Assembly (NCBI RefSeq): GCF_003086775.1
Contig: NZ_CP026001.1
Coordinates: 2,444,407-2,508,406, forward strand
From: Stenotrophomonas sp. ZAC14D1_NAIMI4_1
Lineage (GTDB): Bacteria > Pseudomonadota > Gammaproteobacteria > Xanthomonadales > Xanthomonadaceae
DNA: 64,000 bases
Direction: 5' to 3'
The notes beneath the pieces were generated by a model. That model was not told the origin of the DNA, searched no databases, and saw nothing but the letters and a program-made list of their open reading frames with translations. Position numbers and translations under genes: made by a program. This document shows, in pieces, positions 24,987 through 32,801 of the stretch (its first letter is position 1; every line of letters starts with the position of its first letter).

Positions 24987-27182
24987 TCAGAAATCGACGG
25001 TGGCCGACACCGTGAAGGTCCGCGGTGCACCCAGCGCCAGGCTGGACAGCAAGGGCTGGCCCCAGTAGGCCGTGTTGGTCAGGTTGTTGATCGTGCCGCG
25101 CAGGGTCAGCGGGCGACCGGAGAGCCGGGTCGCGTAGCGCGCTCCGAGGTCGTACACGGTGTGCCCGGCCACCCACTGCGCGTTGTCGGCACTGATGAAC
25201 TGCCGGGACATGGAGGTGATGCCCGCATTGAGGCTGAAGCCTTCCAGCATCGGCAGATCCCATTCGGCGGTGATCTTGCCCTGCACCTTCGGCAGCCCGG
25301 TGGCCAGCTTCCCTTCGTTGATGCCACTCTGGGTACGCGTGAGCTTGGGCTGCACGTAGGCCACGCCGCCCATCAGGCGTACACCGTCCAGCGGTGAACC
25401 GAAGAAGCTCCAGTCCGCGCCGCGGTTGCGCTGTTCGCCGCCGAACGAATAGATGTTCGAGACCGGATCGGTGTAGCCATTGGGCCGCTTGATCTCGAAC
25501 AGGCTGAAGGAATGTGCGAAGCGGCCCGCATCGAGCTTCAGGCCGACTTCTTTCTGCCGGGTCTTGAACGGCGGGAACACTTCGCCGGCATTGGCGGCCG
25601 TGGTCGGCGCGGTCGCGCCCTGGCTGAGGCCCTCGATGCTGTTGGCATACAGCGATACGTTGCCGCCCAGCTTGAACAGCACCGCGGCGGCCGGGGTCGT
25701 GGCGCTCTGCTTGTAGCGCGAAGACAGTGCACCGGTGTTGATGTCGAACGCATCACTCTGCACCTGCTGGCGACGCACGCCCAGCGTGACCTGCACGCGA
25801 TCGTCGGCAAACCCCAGGGTATCGGCCACGCCTACGCTGCGCAGCTTCACCTCGGTATGCATGATGTGCGGGGTGATGAACGGGGGCGCCTCATTCCAGG
25901 TGGGCGCGTAGAGGTTGGTCACCCAGCTGGCCTCGGGCACGCTGCGGCGGCCGTAGTCATCCTGTTTGTGCTGGTAGGCGGTCGCATTGGCGGCCAGCTG
26001 GTGGCTGACCGGCCCAGTGCGGAAGCTGCCACGCACGCCCACATCAGCCGACTGCTTGCGGGTGTGGAAGGCGAGCTGGGCCACGGTGGTGCGGAAGTCA
26101 CCGGCGTCGTTGAGCACCAACGCACTGATGGCACCGTTGTAACTGTAGTCCGTCTCGCTGGCACCGAAGGCCGCATAGCCCATCAGGTGATCGTTGAAGT
26201 CGACTTCACCGCGCAGGATCGCGCCCTTGTCACGGCTCTCCACCCTGCCCCATTCGGGGTTGATGAGCACATCGGCGCGCGGCGGCTTTGGTACCGCCAC
26301 GCCAACATCCAGGCTGACGCCGCGGGTTGGGCCATGGATGAGATCCTCGGCAGTGTAGAGGTCCAGCGATGCACGGCTGCGCTCACCGCGCCAGTCCAGG
26401 GCCAGCGAGCCCAGCTGGTAGGCCTTGTCCTGGTGGCGGATGGCGCCCTCGCCTTCGCGGTGCACGCCGTTGACGCGCACGCCCCACTGATTGCGGTTGC
26501 CGAAGCGGCGGCCGACATCCACATGGCCGCCGAACTGCGCGTCGGAGCCATGGTCCACGCTCAGCCGGGTCAGCGGCGTATCGTCCGCACGCTTGGGAAT
26601 CAGGTTGATGGTGCCGCCTACCGAGCCGCCCGGTGGCATGCCGTTGAGCAGCGCCGACGGTCCCTTCAGCACGTCGATCCGCTCGAACATTTCCGGCGAC
26701 GTGCGATAGAACGGCGCCATGCCGAACAGTCCGTCCACGGTCATGTCGGTGGTGCTGGAGGCGAACCCGCGGATGGCGTAGTTCTCGCTCCACGCGCCGG
26801 AGGCATTGTTGGTGAACACCGTCGGATCTGCCGCCGCGATGACCGAGGTGATGTCACGTGCCTGACGATCGGCGATGTAGGCCTCGGTGTAGCTGATGGT
26901 GTTGAACGGCGTATCCATGAAATCGCGGTTGCCGAGCAGGCCCACGCGCCCGCCCGACGCCACCTGGCCCCCGGCATAGGGATCGGTGACGGTGCGGCGC
27001 TCGTGCACGTTGACCGAATCGAGAGTGGACACCTGCGGCGCGCGATCGGCGGCGGCAATGGCCTGGGCCAGCACCGAAGGCGCGGGAAGGATGAGAACGC
27101 CGCCCAGCGCAAGCAGCAGCGGGGTGGCTCGGCCTGCACGCAGGCAGGACAAGGGAGCATGGCAACGGACATCGGACGTCAT
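24987..27182 (-). CDS. TonB-dependent siderophore receptor (FhuE/ferrichrome-type)
   Basis: 731 residues from ATG 27182, with AGGT upstream; the frame stays open 40 codons further but without a signal peptide. The signal segment lies at residues 15-40 (ending SVLAQ), followed by the TonB-box-like DSVNVHERR. The plug has ENYAIRGFASSTTDMTVDGLFG and IDVLKGPSALLNGMPPGGSVGG, diagnostic of the siderophore receptor subfamily. The barrel ends in VSATVDF. A convincing Fur site lies 160 bases upstream in the gap shared with a TetR gene. It imports a ferric siderophore of unknown type, and no siderophore-synthesis gene is nearby. Confidence 0.9.
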   Translation of the reverse strand: MTSDVRCHAPLSCLRAGRATPLLLALGGVLILPAPSVLAQAIAAADRAPQVSTLDSVNVHERRTVTDPYAGGQVASGGRVGLLGNRDFMDTPFNTISYTEAYIADRQARDITSVIAAADPTVFTNNASGAWSENYAIRGFASSTTDMTVDGLFGMAPFYRTSPEMFERIDVLKGPSALLNGMPPGGSVGGTINLIPKRADDTPLTRLSVDHGSDAQFGGHVDVGRRFGNRNQWGVRVNGVHREGEGAIRHQDKAYQLGSLALDWRGERSRASLDLYTAEDLIHGPTRGVSLDVGVAVPKPPRADVLINPEWGRVESRDKGAILRGEVDFNDHLMGYAAFGASETDYSYNGAISALVLNDAGDFRTTVAQLAFHTRKQSADVGVRGSFRTGPVSHQLAANATAYQHKQDDYGRRSVPEASWVTNLYAPTWNEAPPFITPHIMHTEVKLRSVGVADTLGFADDRVQVTLGVRRQQVQSDAFDINTGALSSRYKQSATTPAAAVLFKLGGNVSLYANSIEGLSQGATAPTTAANAGEVFPPFKTRQKEVGLKLDAGRFAHSFSLFEIKRPNGYTDPVSNIYSFGGEQRNRGADWSFFGSPLDGVRLMGGVAYVQPKLTRTQSGINEGKLATGLPKVQGKITAEWDLPMLEGFSLNAGITSMSRQFISADNAQWVAGHTVYDLGARYATRLSGRPLTLRGTINNLTNTAYWGQPLLSSLALGAPRTFTVSATVDF

Positions 27183-27343
27183 GGGTGTACCTGGGTATGA
27201 CGAGGCCTGCGCCCTGGCAATGGGCCCGGCGGATGCGGGATGGGCGGGTGCAGGCGGGGTTGCTGGCTGGGCCGATGCCTGGCTGGGAGCGGTGAGGCGC
27301 AATTGCTACGATCACGCCGCGCGCAGGTGGTGCGCTGCGTGGT

Positions 27344-27362
27344 GCGATTAATTATCATTACT
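27344..27362 (-). promoter_or_regulatory. Fur box
   Basis: On the minus strand the 19-base window contains TAATGATAAT and agrees with the classical Fur 19-mer at 13 positions by hand count. It is an AT-rich patch in GC-rich DNA, 162 bases before the siderophore receptor start and only 9 bases before the tetR ATG, so iron could control both genes. Confidence 0.75.
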
Positions 27363-27371
27363 ATAAAATAA

Positions 27372-28043
27372 ATGGTCAAGCCGCCGATGAAAGACAGCGA
27401 ACAGGCACCGACGCGCGGACGCCCGAAGAAGCTCAGCCATGCACGCATCGTCGAGGCCGGCATGGCCATGGGGCTGCGCGACCTGACCTTCGTCGGGCTT
27501 GCGGGGGCACTCGGGGTGACCCACATGACGCTCTACAACCACATCGCCAGCCTGGAGGCGCTGAAAGTCGCGGTGGCCGAAGCCATCTTCGAGCGCTGGC
27601 AGATGCCACCTGTCGAGCGGGGTGATGGGCAGGCGCTGCCGGACTATCTGATCGACTTCATCGCTTCGCTGCGCGATCTGGTGATCGCACACCCCGGGCT
27701 GACCCCTTACCTGCTGCGCCGCTCGGTGGCGTCACCCACGATGAGTGCGCGCATCGCCGGGCACCAGAGCGAGGTTGCAGCGGCGTATGCCCTGCCGGTG
27801 GAGCAGGCACGCTGGCTGATGTCGACCGTGGCGTTCCATTGCATCGCCGTGGCCGACACGCTGTATGCCGGCGCGGGCAAGGACGCGGTGCCCGCAGGAA
27901 CGCGCGCGCGCGACGCCAGCGAGGTCGACCGCGAGTTCGCCCAGGGCATGCATGCATTGGCGCTGGGGGCGCTGCAGATCCTGCGCAGCGGCGTGGACCT
28001 GCAGTCGCTGTCGCTGCCGCCGCCCGCGGCAAAGAGCGGCTAG
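27372..28043 (+). CDS. TetR-family transcriptional regulator
   Basis: 223 residues. A basic lead (TRGRPKKLSHARIV) precedes the HTH (LTFVGLAGALGVTHMTLYNHIASLEALKVAVAEAIF). The C-terminal helices contain a typical TetR dimer end with a long Ala/Leu-rich stretch. It is divergent from the siderophore receptor, and the Fur box overlaps its promoter region. It may link receptor expression to a ligand, or the pair may simply share iron control. Its TAG stop overlaps the stop codon of the next, convergent gene. Confidence 0.83.
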   Translation: MVKPPMKDSEQAPTRGRPKKLSHARIVEAGMAMGLRDLTFVGLAGALGVTHMTLYNHIASLEALKVAVAEAIFERWQMPPVERGDGQALPDYLIDFIASLRDLVIAHPGLTPYLLRRSVASPTMSARIAGHQSEVAAAYALPVEQARWLMSTVAFHCIAVADTLYAGAGKDAVPAGTRARDASEVDREFAQGMHALALGALQILRSGVDLQSLSLPPPAAKSG

Positions 28044-28471
28044 CGCTCGCGGCAGCGCAGCCAGCCGCCCGCAGGGGCCGAGATCTGTTCCCACCCGTTG
28101 GCCAGCCGGCGGAAGGCCTGCCCGCCAATGCAGGCCGTGCCGGTGCGCTTGGCCTCGGCCGAACCGAGCGCCGGCAGCACGCCCACCTCGGCGGACGGAC
28201 CGGGACGACCGGCCTGGCGCGCTTCGTTCTGCAGGATGCCGGCTTCAACGCTGGCGCAGTACGCCTTCATGCCGGGATGCGGGTGGTTCGGCCAGGCGTA
28301 CTGGTCGCAGTTGAACGGCGTCGTGCTCTTGGCCATCGAGTTGTGCGCCGGCCGGGGTGCTGCGGGCAGCGGCCTGGGCGCAGGCCCGGTGGCAGAACGG
28401 ATCTGCTGTGCAGCCGCAGGCAACGCTGCAGCCAGCAGCCAACCCGACAGCAGCAAGGGGCGAACAACCAT
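28040..28471 (-). CDS. Secreted protein of unknown function
   Basis: 143 residues from ATG 28471, with AGAGGA upstream (an alternative ATG at 28489 lacks it). A signal peptide (1-21, ending PAAAQ) is followed by a Pro/Ala-rich linker and a region with four cysteines (CDQYAW, AYCASV, TACIGG, LRCRER) that could form two disulfides. No family motif is recognised. It is probably periplasmic. The final four bases overlap the end of the convergent tetR gene. Confidence 0.7.
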   Translation of the reverse strand: MVVRPLLLSGWLLAAALPAAAQQIRSATGPAPRPLPAAPRPAHNSMAKSTTPFNCDQYAWPNHPHPGMKAYCASVEAGILQNEARQAGRPGPSAEVGVLPALGSAEAKRTGTACIGGQAFRRLANGWEQISAPAGGWLRCRER

Positions 28472-28649
28472 GGCGTGTCCTCTTTCCATGAGTGGGCAGT
28501 GCGAAGGCCCTGCGGCGTGACGCATCACGCTTCCGGCCGGTCCATGCCGACGATTCTGCCCGAAACCCGGGCCGCTGCGGGGGTGGTTCATCCATTGGAC
28601 GCCGGCCTGTTCTAGCATGGGCCACGTCCTTTGACTGCCCAGGATCACC

Positions 28650-29576
28650 ATGACGGATCATTCTTCTGCCGCATTCACTGAAACCGAACGCCAGCACGCG
28701 CTGGATGCGCTGCACGTGGTCGGCAGCCTGCCCGAGCCGGCCTACGATGACATCGTGAAGGTGGCCGCCGCCGTCTGCGGTACGCCGATGGCGCTGGTGA
28801 CCCTGATCGATCGTGACCGCCAATGGTTCAAGGCGCGCATCGGCGTGGAGGGCAGCGAAACCGACCGCGACGTGGCGGTGTGCGACCACGCGATCCGCCA
28901 GCCCGATCAGTTGCTGGAAGTGGGCGACCTGAAGCAGGACAGCCGCTTCGTCGACAACCCGGTGCTGAACGAGATGGGCGCGCGCTTCTATGCGGGCATG
29001 CCGCTGGTCACCCGCGAGGGCGCGGCGGTGGGCAGCGTCTGCGTGGTGGACCTGACGCCGCGTTCGCTCAGCGCCGAGCAGCGTGACGCCCTGCAGGCCC
29101 TGGCCCGGCTGACCATGACCCTGATGGAAGCGCGCAGCCGCGAGCGCGAGCAGGAAGTGGCGACCATCCTCGAACAGAGCCCGCTGGTGGAAGCCGCACA
29201 CGCCACCACCGGCACCGCCTGCACCGTGGTCATCCTCGAGCTGCAGGACCTGGCGGCCCTGGCCGAGCAGATGGGCGAGCGCAGCCTGGAGCGCCAGCTG
29301 CAGCAGCTGGACGTGGCGCTGGAACAGTGCCTGGACGCCACGCGCGGCGACAGCATCAACCGGGTCACCGGCAGCGGCGAGTTCATCGCGGTGCTGGGCA
29401 GCGACCAGGCCAGCGACACTCTGGCGGCGCTGCAGGCGGTGGCCGACGATGCCTCCTCGCGGCTGGCCCGGCCGCTGCTGCTGGGCGCCGCCGGCGGTAC
29501 CGGCGAGGAAAGCACCAGCGCGGTGTTCCTGCGCGCCGACCGTGAACTGAGCGCGCGCAAGGACGAGCAGCGCTGA
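28650..29576 (+). CDS. GAF-domain protein with a degenerate GGDEF domain
   Basis: 308 residues. Residues about 12-170 form a GAF domain (LVTLIDRDRQWFKARIGVE, DVAVCDHAIRQPDQLLEVGDLKQDSRF, FYAGMPLV), of the kind that often precedes GGDEF or kinase domains. After a coiled coil (about 160-185) the rest aligns in order with a diguanylate-cyclase fold: VVILELQDLAALAEQMG, then RVTGSGEFIAVLG where an active enzyme has RxGGDEF, then FLRADRELSARKDEQ where the fold usually has ADxALYxAK. With GSGEF in place of GGDEF it should lack cyclase activity and may bind GTP or act as a partner. No signal peptide; cytoplasmic. Confidence 0.8.
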   Translation: MTDHSSAAFTETERQHALDALHVVGSLPEPAYDDIVKVAAAVCGTPMALVTLIDRDRQWFKARIGVEGSETDRDVAVCDHAIRQPDQLLEVGDLKQDSRFVDNPVLNEMGARFYAGMPLVTREGAAVGSVCVVDLTPRSLSAEQRDALQALARLTMTLMEARSREREQEVATILEQSPLVEAAHATTGTACTVVILELQDLAALAEQMGERSLERQLQQLDVALEQCLDATRGDSINRVTGSGEFIAVLGSDQASDTLAALQAVADDASSRLARPLLLGAAGGTGEESTSAVFLRADRELSARKDEQR

Positions 29577-29589
29577 GGCTGCGCAGGTC

Positions 29590-30027
29590 TCAGTCGAACC
29601 AGAGCATCGTGGCCGGCCCGCTGCAGTCTGCAGGCAGGGGGTCGGCCAGGCTGCCCGGCAATGCGGACAGTGCGCCGCTGCCAAAAGTATGCGTCGTGCC
29701 GAAGGCCACACCCTTGCCGGTTCGGGTGTAGCGCACGCCCACGGCCACGCCGTCCTTTCTTTCCAGCTCGAAGCCGTCCGGCCACAGCGCCAGAAGGCGC
29801 TGACCCGATCCAGTAACGAAGTAGACGCACGAGCCGATGGGCTCGATGGTGCCGATGGAAGCAGCGGTCAACCAGACCGTCGACGCTTCAGGCGTCAGCG
29901 TTACCGCCCGCAGCTGTGGCGCAGGATGGCGATCACCGCCCCCCGTTGTGCTGCAGCCTGCCACTGCGGACAGCAGCATCAGCACAAGGCTGTTGCGGAG
30001 TGTCCGTGTCTGGGTCATCGGTCCCAT
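29590..30027 (-). CDS. Small lipoprotein
   Basis: 145 residues from ATG 30027, with AGGAGG close upstream. The lipobox VAGC gives a lipidated C25 after a short hydrophobic signal (SLVLMLLSAVAGC). Ser/Thr/Gly residues follow the Cys, with no Asp at +2, so outer-membrane sorting is likely. The mature part is mostly beta (VWLTAASIGTIEPIGSCVYFVTG) with one further Cys pair. No family is recognised. It is 32 bases after the isochorismatase-family gene on the same strand and may be cotranscribed with it. Confidence 0.7.
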   Translation of the reverse strand: MGPMTQTRTLRNSLVLMLLSAVAGCSTTGGGDRHPAPQLRAVTLTPEASTVWLTAASIGTIEPIGSCVYFVTGSGQRLLALWPDGFELERKDGVAVGVRYTRTGKGVAFGTTHTFGSGALSALPGSLADPLPADCSGPATMLWFD

Positions 30028-30059
30028 CTGCCCTCCTGGCTGACTTCGTTGACTGGAGC

Positions 30060-30611
30060 TTACCCTGCCGCGAACGTGCAGTCTGCGCTGGCGACGAGGC
30101 TGACAAACGCCCCGCGCAGCGTGGCGTTGTGATGCTCGACGATGGTCTGCGCCTCAAGCACGGCCGAATCGGTGGTGGTGTGCGCGTCGGCCACCAGCAC
30201 GGCCGCAACGCCGAGGTCGCGCGCGGCGCGGCAGGTGGTATCCACGCAGTAGTCGGTCTTCATGCCGACGATGACCAGTTCTTCGACGCCGGCCGCGGCC
30301 AGTCGCTCGACCAGGCCGGTCTCGAAGAAGCAGCTGGGCCGCGTCTTCTCGAACACGGTGTCGCGCGCCGGATCGATGGCGAGGCCAGCCAGCAGCTGCG
30401 ACAGCGGGCTGTCGCTGGCAAGCGGCGAGCCTGCGGGGCCGACGTGGCGTGCGGCAAACACCGGGGCATCGGCGGCATGTGCGCGGTCGATCAGCGCATT
30501 GATGTTGACCAGGACTTCGTCAGCGCGGTAAGGGCGATGCGCGCCGTTGAACAGGCCGTGCTGCATGTCGATGACCAGCAGGCCGCGGCGGGGGATTCGG
30601 GATGGGCTCAT
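30060..30611 (-). CDS. Isochorismatase-family cysteine hydrolase
   Basis: 183 residues with the complete triad of the family: D15 in LLVIDMQ, K89 in FEKTRPS and C122 in MKTDYCVDTT. Length and order match small cysteine hydrolases such as nicotinamidase-like and isochorismatase-like enzymes that cleave amide, ester or ether-like bonds. The substrate is unknown. A threonine-rich leader peptide and attenuator-type terminator lie directly upstream (30653-30770), which suggests control by threonyl-tRNA charging and possibly a substrate linked to amino-acid metabolism. That link is inference. Confidence 0.88.
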   Translation of the reverse strand: MSPSRIPRRGLLVIDMQHGLFNGAHRPYRADEVLVNINALIDRAHAADAPVFAARHVGPAGSPLASDSPLSQLLAGLAIDPARDTVFEKTRPSCFFETGLVERLAAAGVEELVIVGMKTDYCVDTTCRAARDLGVAAVLVADAHTTTDSAVLEAQTIVEHHNATLRGAFVSLVASADCTFAAG

Positions 30612-30652
30612 GGTGTTTCTCCTGTGGGGTGGGCACGGACGGAGAAACAGAA

Positions 30653-30677
30653 GACCCCGTCCATGACTGGCGGGGTC
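30653..30677 (-). terminator. Attenuator-type terminator after a Thr-rich leader
   Basis: On the minus strand GACCCCG-CCA pairs with TGG-(A)-CGGGGTC around a GTCA loop, about ten pairs with one bulge, followed by TTCTGTTTC. It lies between the leader peptide stop (30714) and the isochorismatase-family ATG (30611). Confidence 0.7.
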
Positions 30678-30713
30678 CTGAGGGGCGGCGCTACATCACG
30701 TCACGTAACGACC

Positions 30714-30770
30714 TCACGACCTGCCAGGGGCAGTCGTGGTGGTAGTGACGGCGGCGGCGCGGAGGACCAT
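30714..30770 (-). CDS. Putative leader peptide MVLRAAAVTTTTTAPGRS
   Basis: An 18-codon frame with five consecutive Thr codons (ACT ACC ACC ACG ACT) after Ala-Ala-Ala-Val. Its end overlaps a hairpin (CACGAC-TGCC/GGCA-GTCGTG, a pause-type 1:2 stem) and a terminator hairpin follows 36 bases later, the classical attenuation layout. A possible promoter upstream is TTGACC (30801-30806), a 17-base spacer and CAGCAT (30778-30783). That would start transcription at or one base before the ATG, so translation may be leaderless. The Thr run resembles thr-operon leaders, but the downstream gene is an isochorismatase-family hydrolase. Confidence 0.6.
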   Translation of the reverse strand: MVLRAAAVTTTTTAPGRS

Positions 30771-30810
30771 GCGCCCGATGCTGCATCAGCGCGTTGTCGT
30801 GGTCAAGCCC

Positions 30811-31470
30811 TCATGCCGGCGACAGCGCCTGCAGTGCATCGAACACCGGGGTTTCGCCCTCGGTGAGTTCGATGATGCAGCGGCGCAGCTGCGGGTGTTC
30901 GATCAATGCCAATAGCGTGGCAGCGACGTCGGCGCGGGCGATGTTGCCGTAGGGAATGGCGAGGCCGGCACGCACCCGGCCCGTGCCCGGTTCGTCGGTG
31001 AGCGTGCCCGGGCGCAGGATCACCCAGTCCAGCGGGCTTTCGGCCAGGTGCACGTCGGCACGCTTCTTCACCACCATGTAGTTCTCGAACGTATCCGACA
31101 GGTGCTTGCCACGACCGGCTTCCGGGAAGGCCGACACCAGCAGGAAGCGCGGCACGGCCGCGGCCTGTGCCGCGGCCACGGCCAGTTCCAGTCCGCGCCC
31201 ATCGATGGCGTCGGTCATCGACGCGCCGCCCTTGCCACCGGCACCGGCCGAGAACACCACCACGTCGCAGCCTTTCATCAGCGCCGCCAGCGCGGCGACA
31301 TCCAGCTGCAGCAGATCGCCCTGCACCGGGCCGGCGCCGAGGGCGGTGAGTTCGGCGGCCTGGTCCTGACCGCGATGCAGGGCCAGTACGCGATGGCCAC
31401 GTGCGCTGGCCTGCTCGACAAGGGAACGGCCGACCTTGCCGGCTGCGCCGACGATGAATACCTGGCTCAT
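30811..31470 (-). CDS. NAD(P)-binding atypical short-chain dehydrogenase
   Basis: 219 residues from ATG 31470, with AGGATC upstream; the longer open frame runs into the REP region. The Rossmann motif is FIVGAAGKVGRSL. DVVVFSAGAGGKGG and LDWVILRPGTLTDEPGTG are typical of the atypical SDR/NmrA-like group (YwnB-like). These bind NAD(P)H as reductases or redox sensors; the classical YxxxK dyad appears only loosely as ENYMVVKKR. It stands between REP repeats and the attenuator-controlled hydrolase gene, on the same strand as the latter. Confidence 0.82.
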   Translation of the reverse strand: MSQVFIVGAAGKVGRSLVEQASARGHRVLALHRGQDQAAELTALGAGPVQGDLLQLDVAALAALMKGCDVVVFSAGAGGKGGASMTDAIDGRGLELAVAAAQAAAVPRFLLVSAFPEAGRGKHLSDTFENYMVVKKRADVHLAESPLDWVILRPGTLTDEPGTGRVRAGLAIPYGNIARADVAATLLALIEHPQLRRCIIELTEGETPVFDALQALSPA

Positions 31471-31546
31471 GCTGGATCCTGTGAAGGGGGTGGTCCAGTG
31501 TGGCGCGCAGAAAACCAACACAGCGTGATCGCCCGCGATGGCTCCG

Positions 31547-31603
31547 GTAGATGCCAACCTTGGTTGGCCCCTGGCCCTACGGCCCACCAAGGTGGGCATC
31601 TAC
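31547..31603. repeat. SMAG-type REP dimer, copy 1
   Basis: Two 22-base units face each other: 31547-31568 (+, head GTAGATGCCAAC) and 31582-31603 (-, ending GGCATCTAC), 13 bases apart. Together they can form one long hairpin. This and the next copy fill most of the 368-base gap 31471-31838, in which I see no gene. Confidence 0.9.
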
Positions 31604-31635
31604 CAAGGCGGTTTCCGGTGACTGGACGGGCTTCG

Positions 31636-31692
31636 GTAGATGCCAACCTTGGTTGGCCCCCGGCCCTACGGCCCACCAAGGTGGGCATCTAC
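31636..31692. repeat. SMAG-type REP dimer, copy 2
   Basis: Near-identical repeat of the dimer at 31547-31603 (units 31636-31657 and 31671-31692), offset by exactly 89 bases. The pair looks like a tandem duplication of one dimer plus its spacer. Confidence 0.9.
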
Positions 31693-31838
31693 CAGGGCGG
31701 TTCACGTCCGCCCGCCGACTGCGACCCGCATCCATCGGGTCATGCGACCTTCGCGCCGCGCACACGGCAGCCAGCCGCTGGCTTGATGCCCGGAAGCGGA
31801 ACATAGGGGCAACATGACAATACGAGCACGACCTGCGT

Positions 31839-32240
31839 ATGCAGAAGTATGGAAATGAACAGACGCAGGAGCACTGCCTGTTATTGGTAGAGGATCAGCT
31901 GGATCTGGCTGAATTGGTTGAGGATGCGCTGTCCAACGAGGGGAACACCATCACGCACGCTGAAAGCGTATTCGAGGCACTCAGCCTGCTGCGCAACGAG
32001 CAGTTCGATGCCGCCATCCTTGATATCGAGCTCGGCGACGGCGTGGTGTTCCCGGTCGCTGACCGGCTGGCGGAGCTGGGCGTGCCCTTCCTGTTCGCCT
32101 CAGCCGTCTACGATCAGGTCGTGCCAGCCCGACACCAGAAAGCACGCTTCGTCGCCAAGCCGTTCCACATCCCGCAACTTCAGGAAGCAGTGAACCAGAC
32201 GCTGGCCCAGAGCCGTGGCAGACAACCGTTACAGCGCTGA
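31839..32240 (+). CDS. Single-domain response regulator
   Basis: 133 residues, a lone receiver domain. The acidic pocket is E18/D19 (LLVEDQ) and the phospho-acceptor is D62 (AAILDIELGDG). A late Lys is in FVAKPFH, and the conserved Ser/Thr position is the Ser of FASAVYD. There is no output domain. Such proteins relay phosphate or bind a partner by direct contact. No kinase gene adjoins it. It lies after the REP cluster and just before a small hydrophilic protein gene on the same strand. Confidence 0.85.
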   Translation: MQKYGNEQTQEHCLLLVEDQLDLAELVEDALSNEGNTITHAESVFEALSLLRNEQFDAAILDIELGDGVVFPVADRLAELGVPFLFASAVYDQVVPARHQKARFVAKPFHIPQLQEAVNQTLAQSRGRQPLQR

Positions 32241-32269
32241 AACTGCACCCACCGCAAGGAATTCCTCCG

Positions 32270-32464
32270 ATGAGCAAGCTACCGTTCAACCCCACGGGCG
32301 ACGCCAGCGACCAGGACAAGGCGCATACGCCGGACAAGGTCCGTACCGACCAGAGCTGGAAGAAAGGCAAGGACATGCCGGAACAGAACGAGACGGCACA
32401 TCCCGACGACTACGAGCGACCTGAGGTCGATCCAACGGGAGGTCGTCGAGGGTCGAAAGACTGA
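32270..32464 (+). CDS. Small hydrophilic protein, function unknown
   Basis: 64 residues, very rich in Asp, Lys, Pro and Thr with almost no hydrophobic core (DASDQDKAHTPDKVRTDQSW, then DDYERPEVDPTGGRRGSKD). It is probably intrinsically disordered. AAGGA lies ten bases before ATG. It is 29 bases after the single-domain response regulator gene on the same strand, so cotranscription is likely. No family is recognised. Confidence 0.6.
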   Translation: MSKLPFNPTGDASDQDKAHTPDKVRTDQSWKKGKDMPEQNETAHPDDYERPEVDPTGGRRGSKD

Positions 32465-32480
32465 GCTGCCTCCCTCCCCT

Positions 32481-32795
32481 TCAAAGACCGTCGAACCAGC
32501 TCGCGTACGGCGTATTCTTTGCCAGGTAGCGGTTGTAGTCCTTGCCACCATCTGTCCACCACACCGGGCCACGCTCGCCGAGACCTCGTTTAGCCGCATC
32601 CACCGCACGGCGTGCATTCCGCAGCGCCGCCGCTTCTCCGCTCCTCATCGCGGCCTGCACCGCGCGCCGCGCGTCCATCAACGCCGCTACCCACCGCGCA
32701 CGCTCGGTCGCGGTGAGGTTCGGGTTGGTGGCGCGCCAGAGTCGGCCGCGCACGACGATGTAGCGCTTGTCGGGTGTCAGTGGCGGAGTGCTCAT
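32481..32795 (-). CDS. Conserved hypothetical cytoplasmic protein
   Basis: 104 residues. YIVVRGRLWRATNPNLTATER opens the protein, a basic amphipathic helix full of Ala/Arg follows (ARWVAALMDARRAVQAAM), and GERGPVWWTDGGKDYNRYLAKNTPYASWF closes it. The Trp/Tyr-rich end looks like a conserved family signature, but I cannot name a function. There is no signal peptide or membrane segment. It starts 7 bases after the zinc alcohol dehydrogenase stop on the same strand, so the two form an operon. Confidence 0.72.
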   Translation of the reverse strand: MSTPPLTPDKRYIVVRGRLWRATNPNLTATERARWVAALMDARRAVQAAMRSGEAAALRNARRAVDAAKRGLGERGPVWWTDGGKDYNRYLAKNTPYASWFDGL

Positions 32796-32801
32796 TGCCG
32801 G

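Noticed and set aside
30811..31599. Longer form of the SDR gene from 31599
   Set aside because: The extra 43 codons run into the REP repeat and lack a ribosome site; ATG 31470 has AGGATC.
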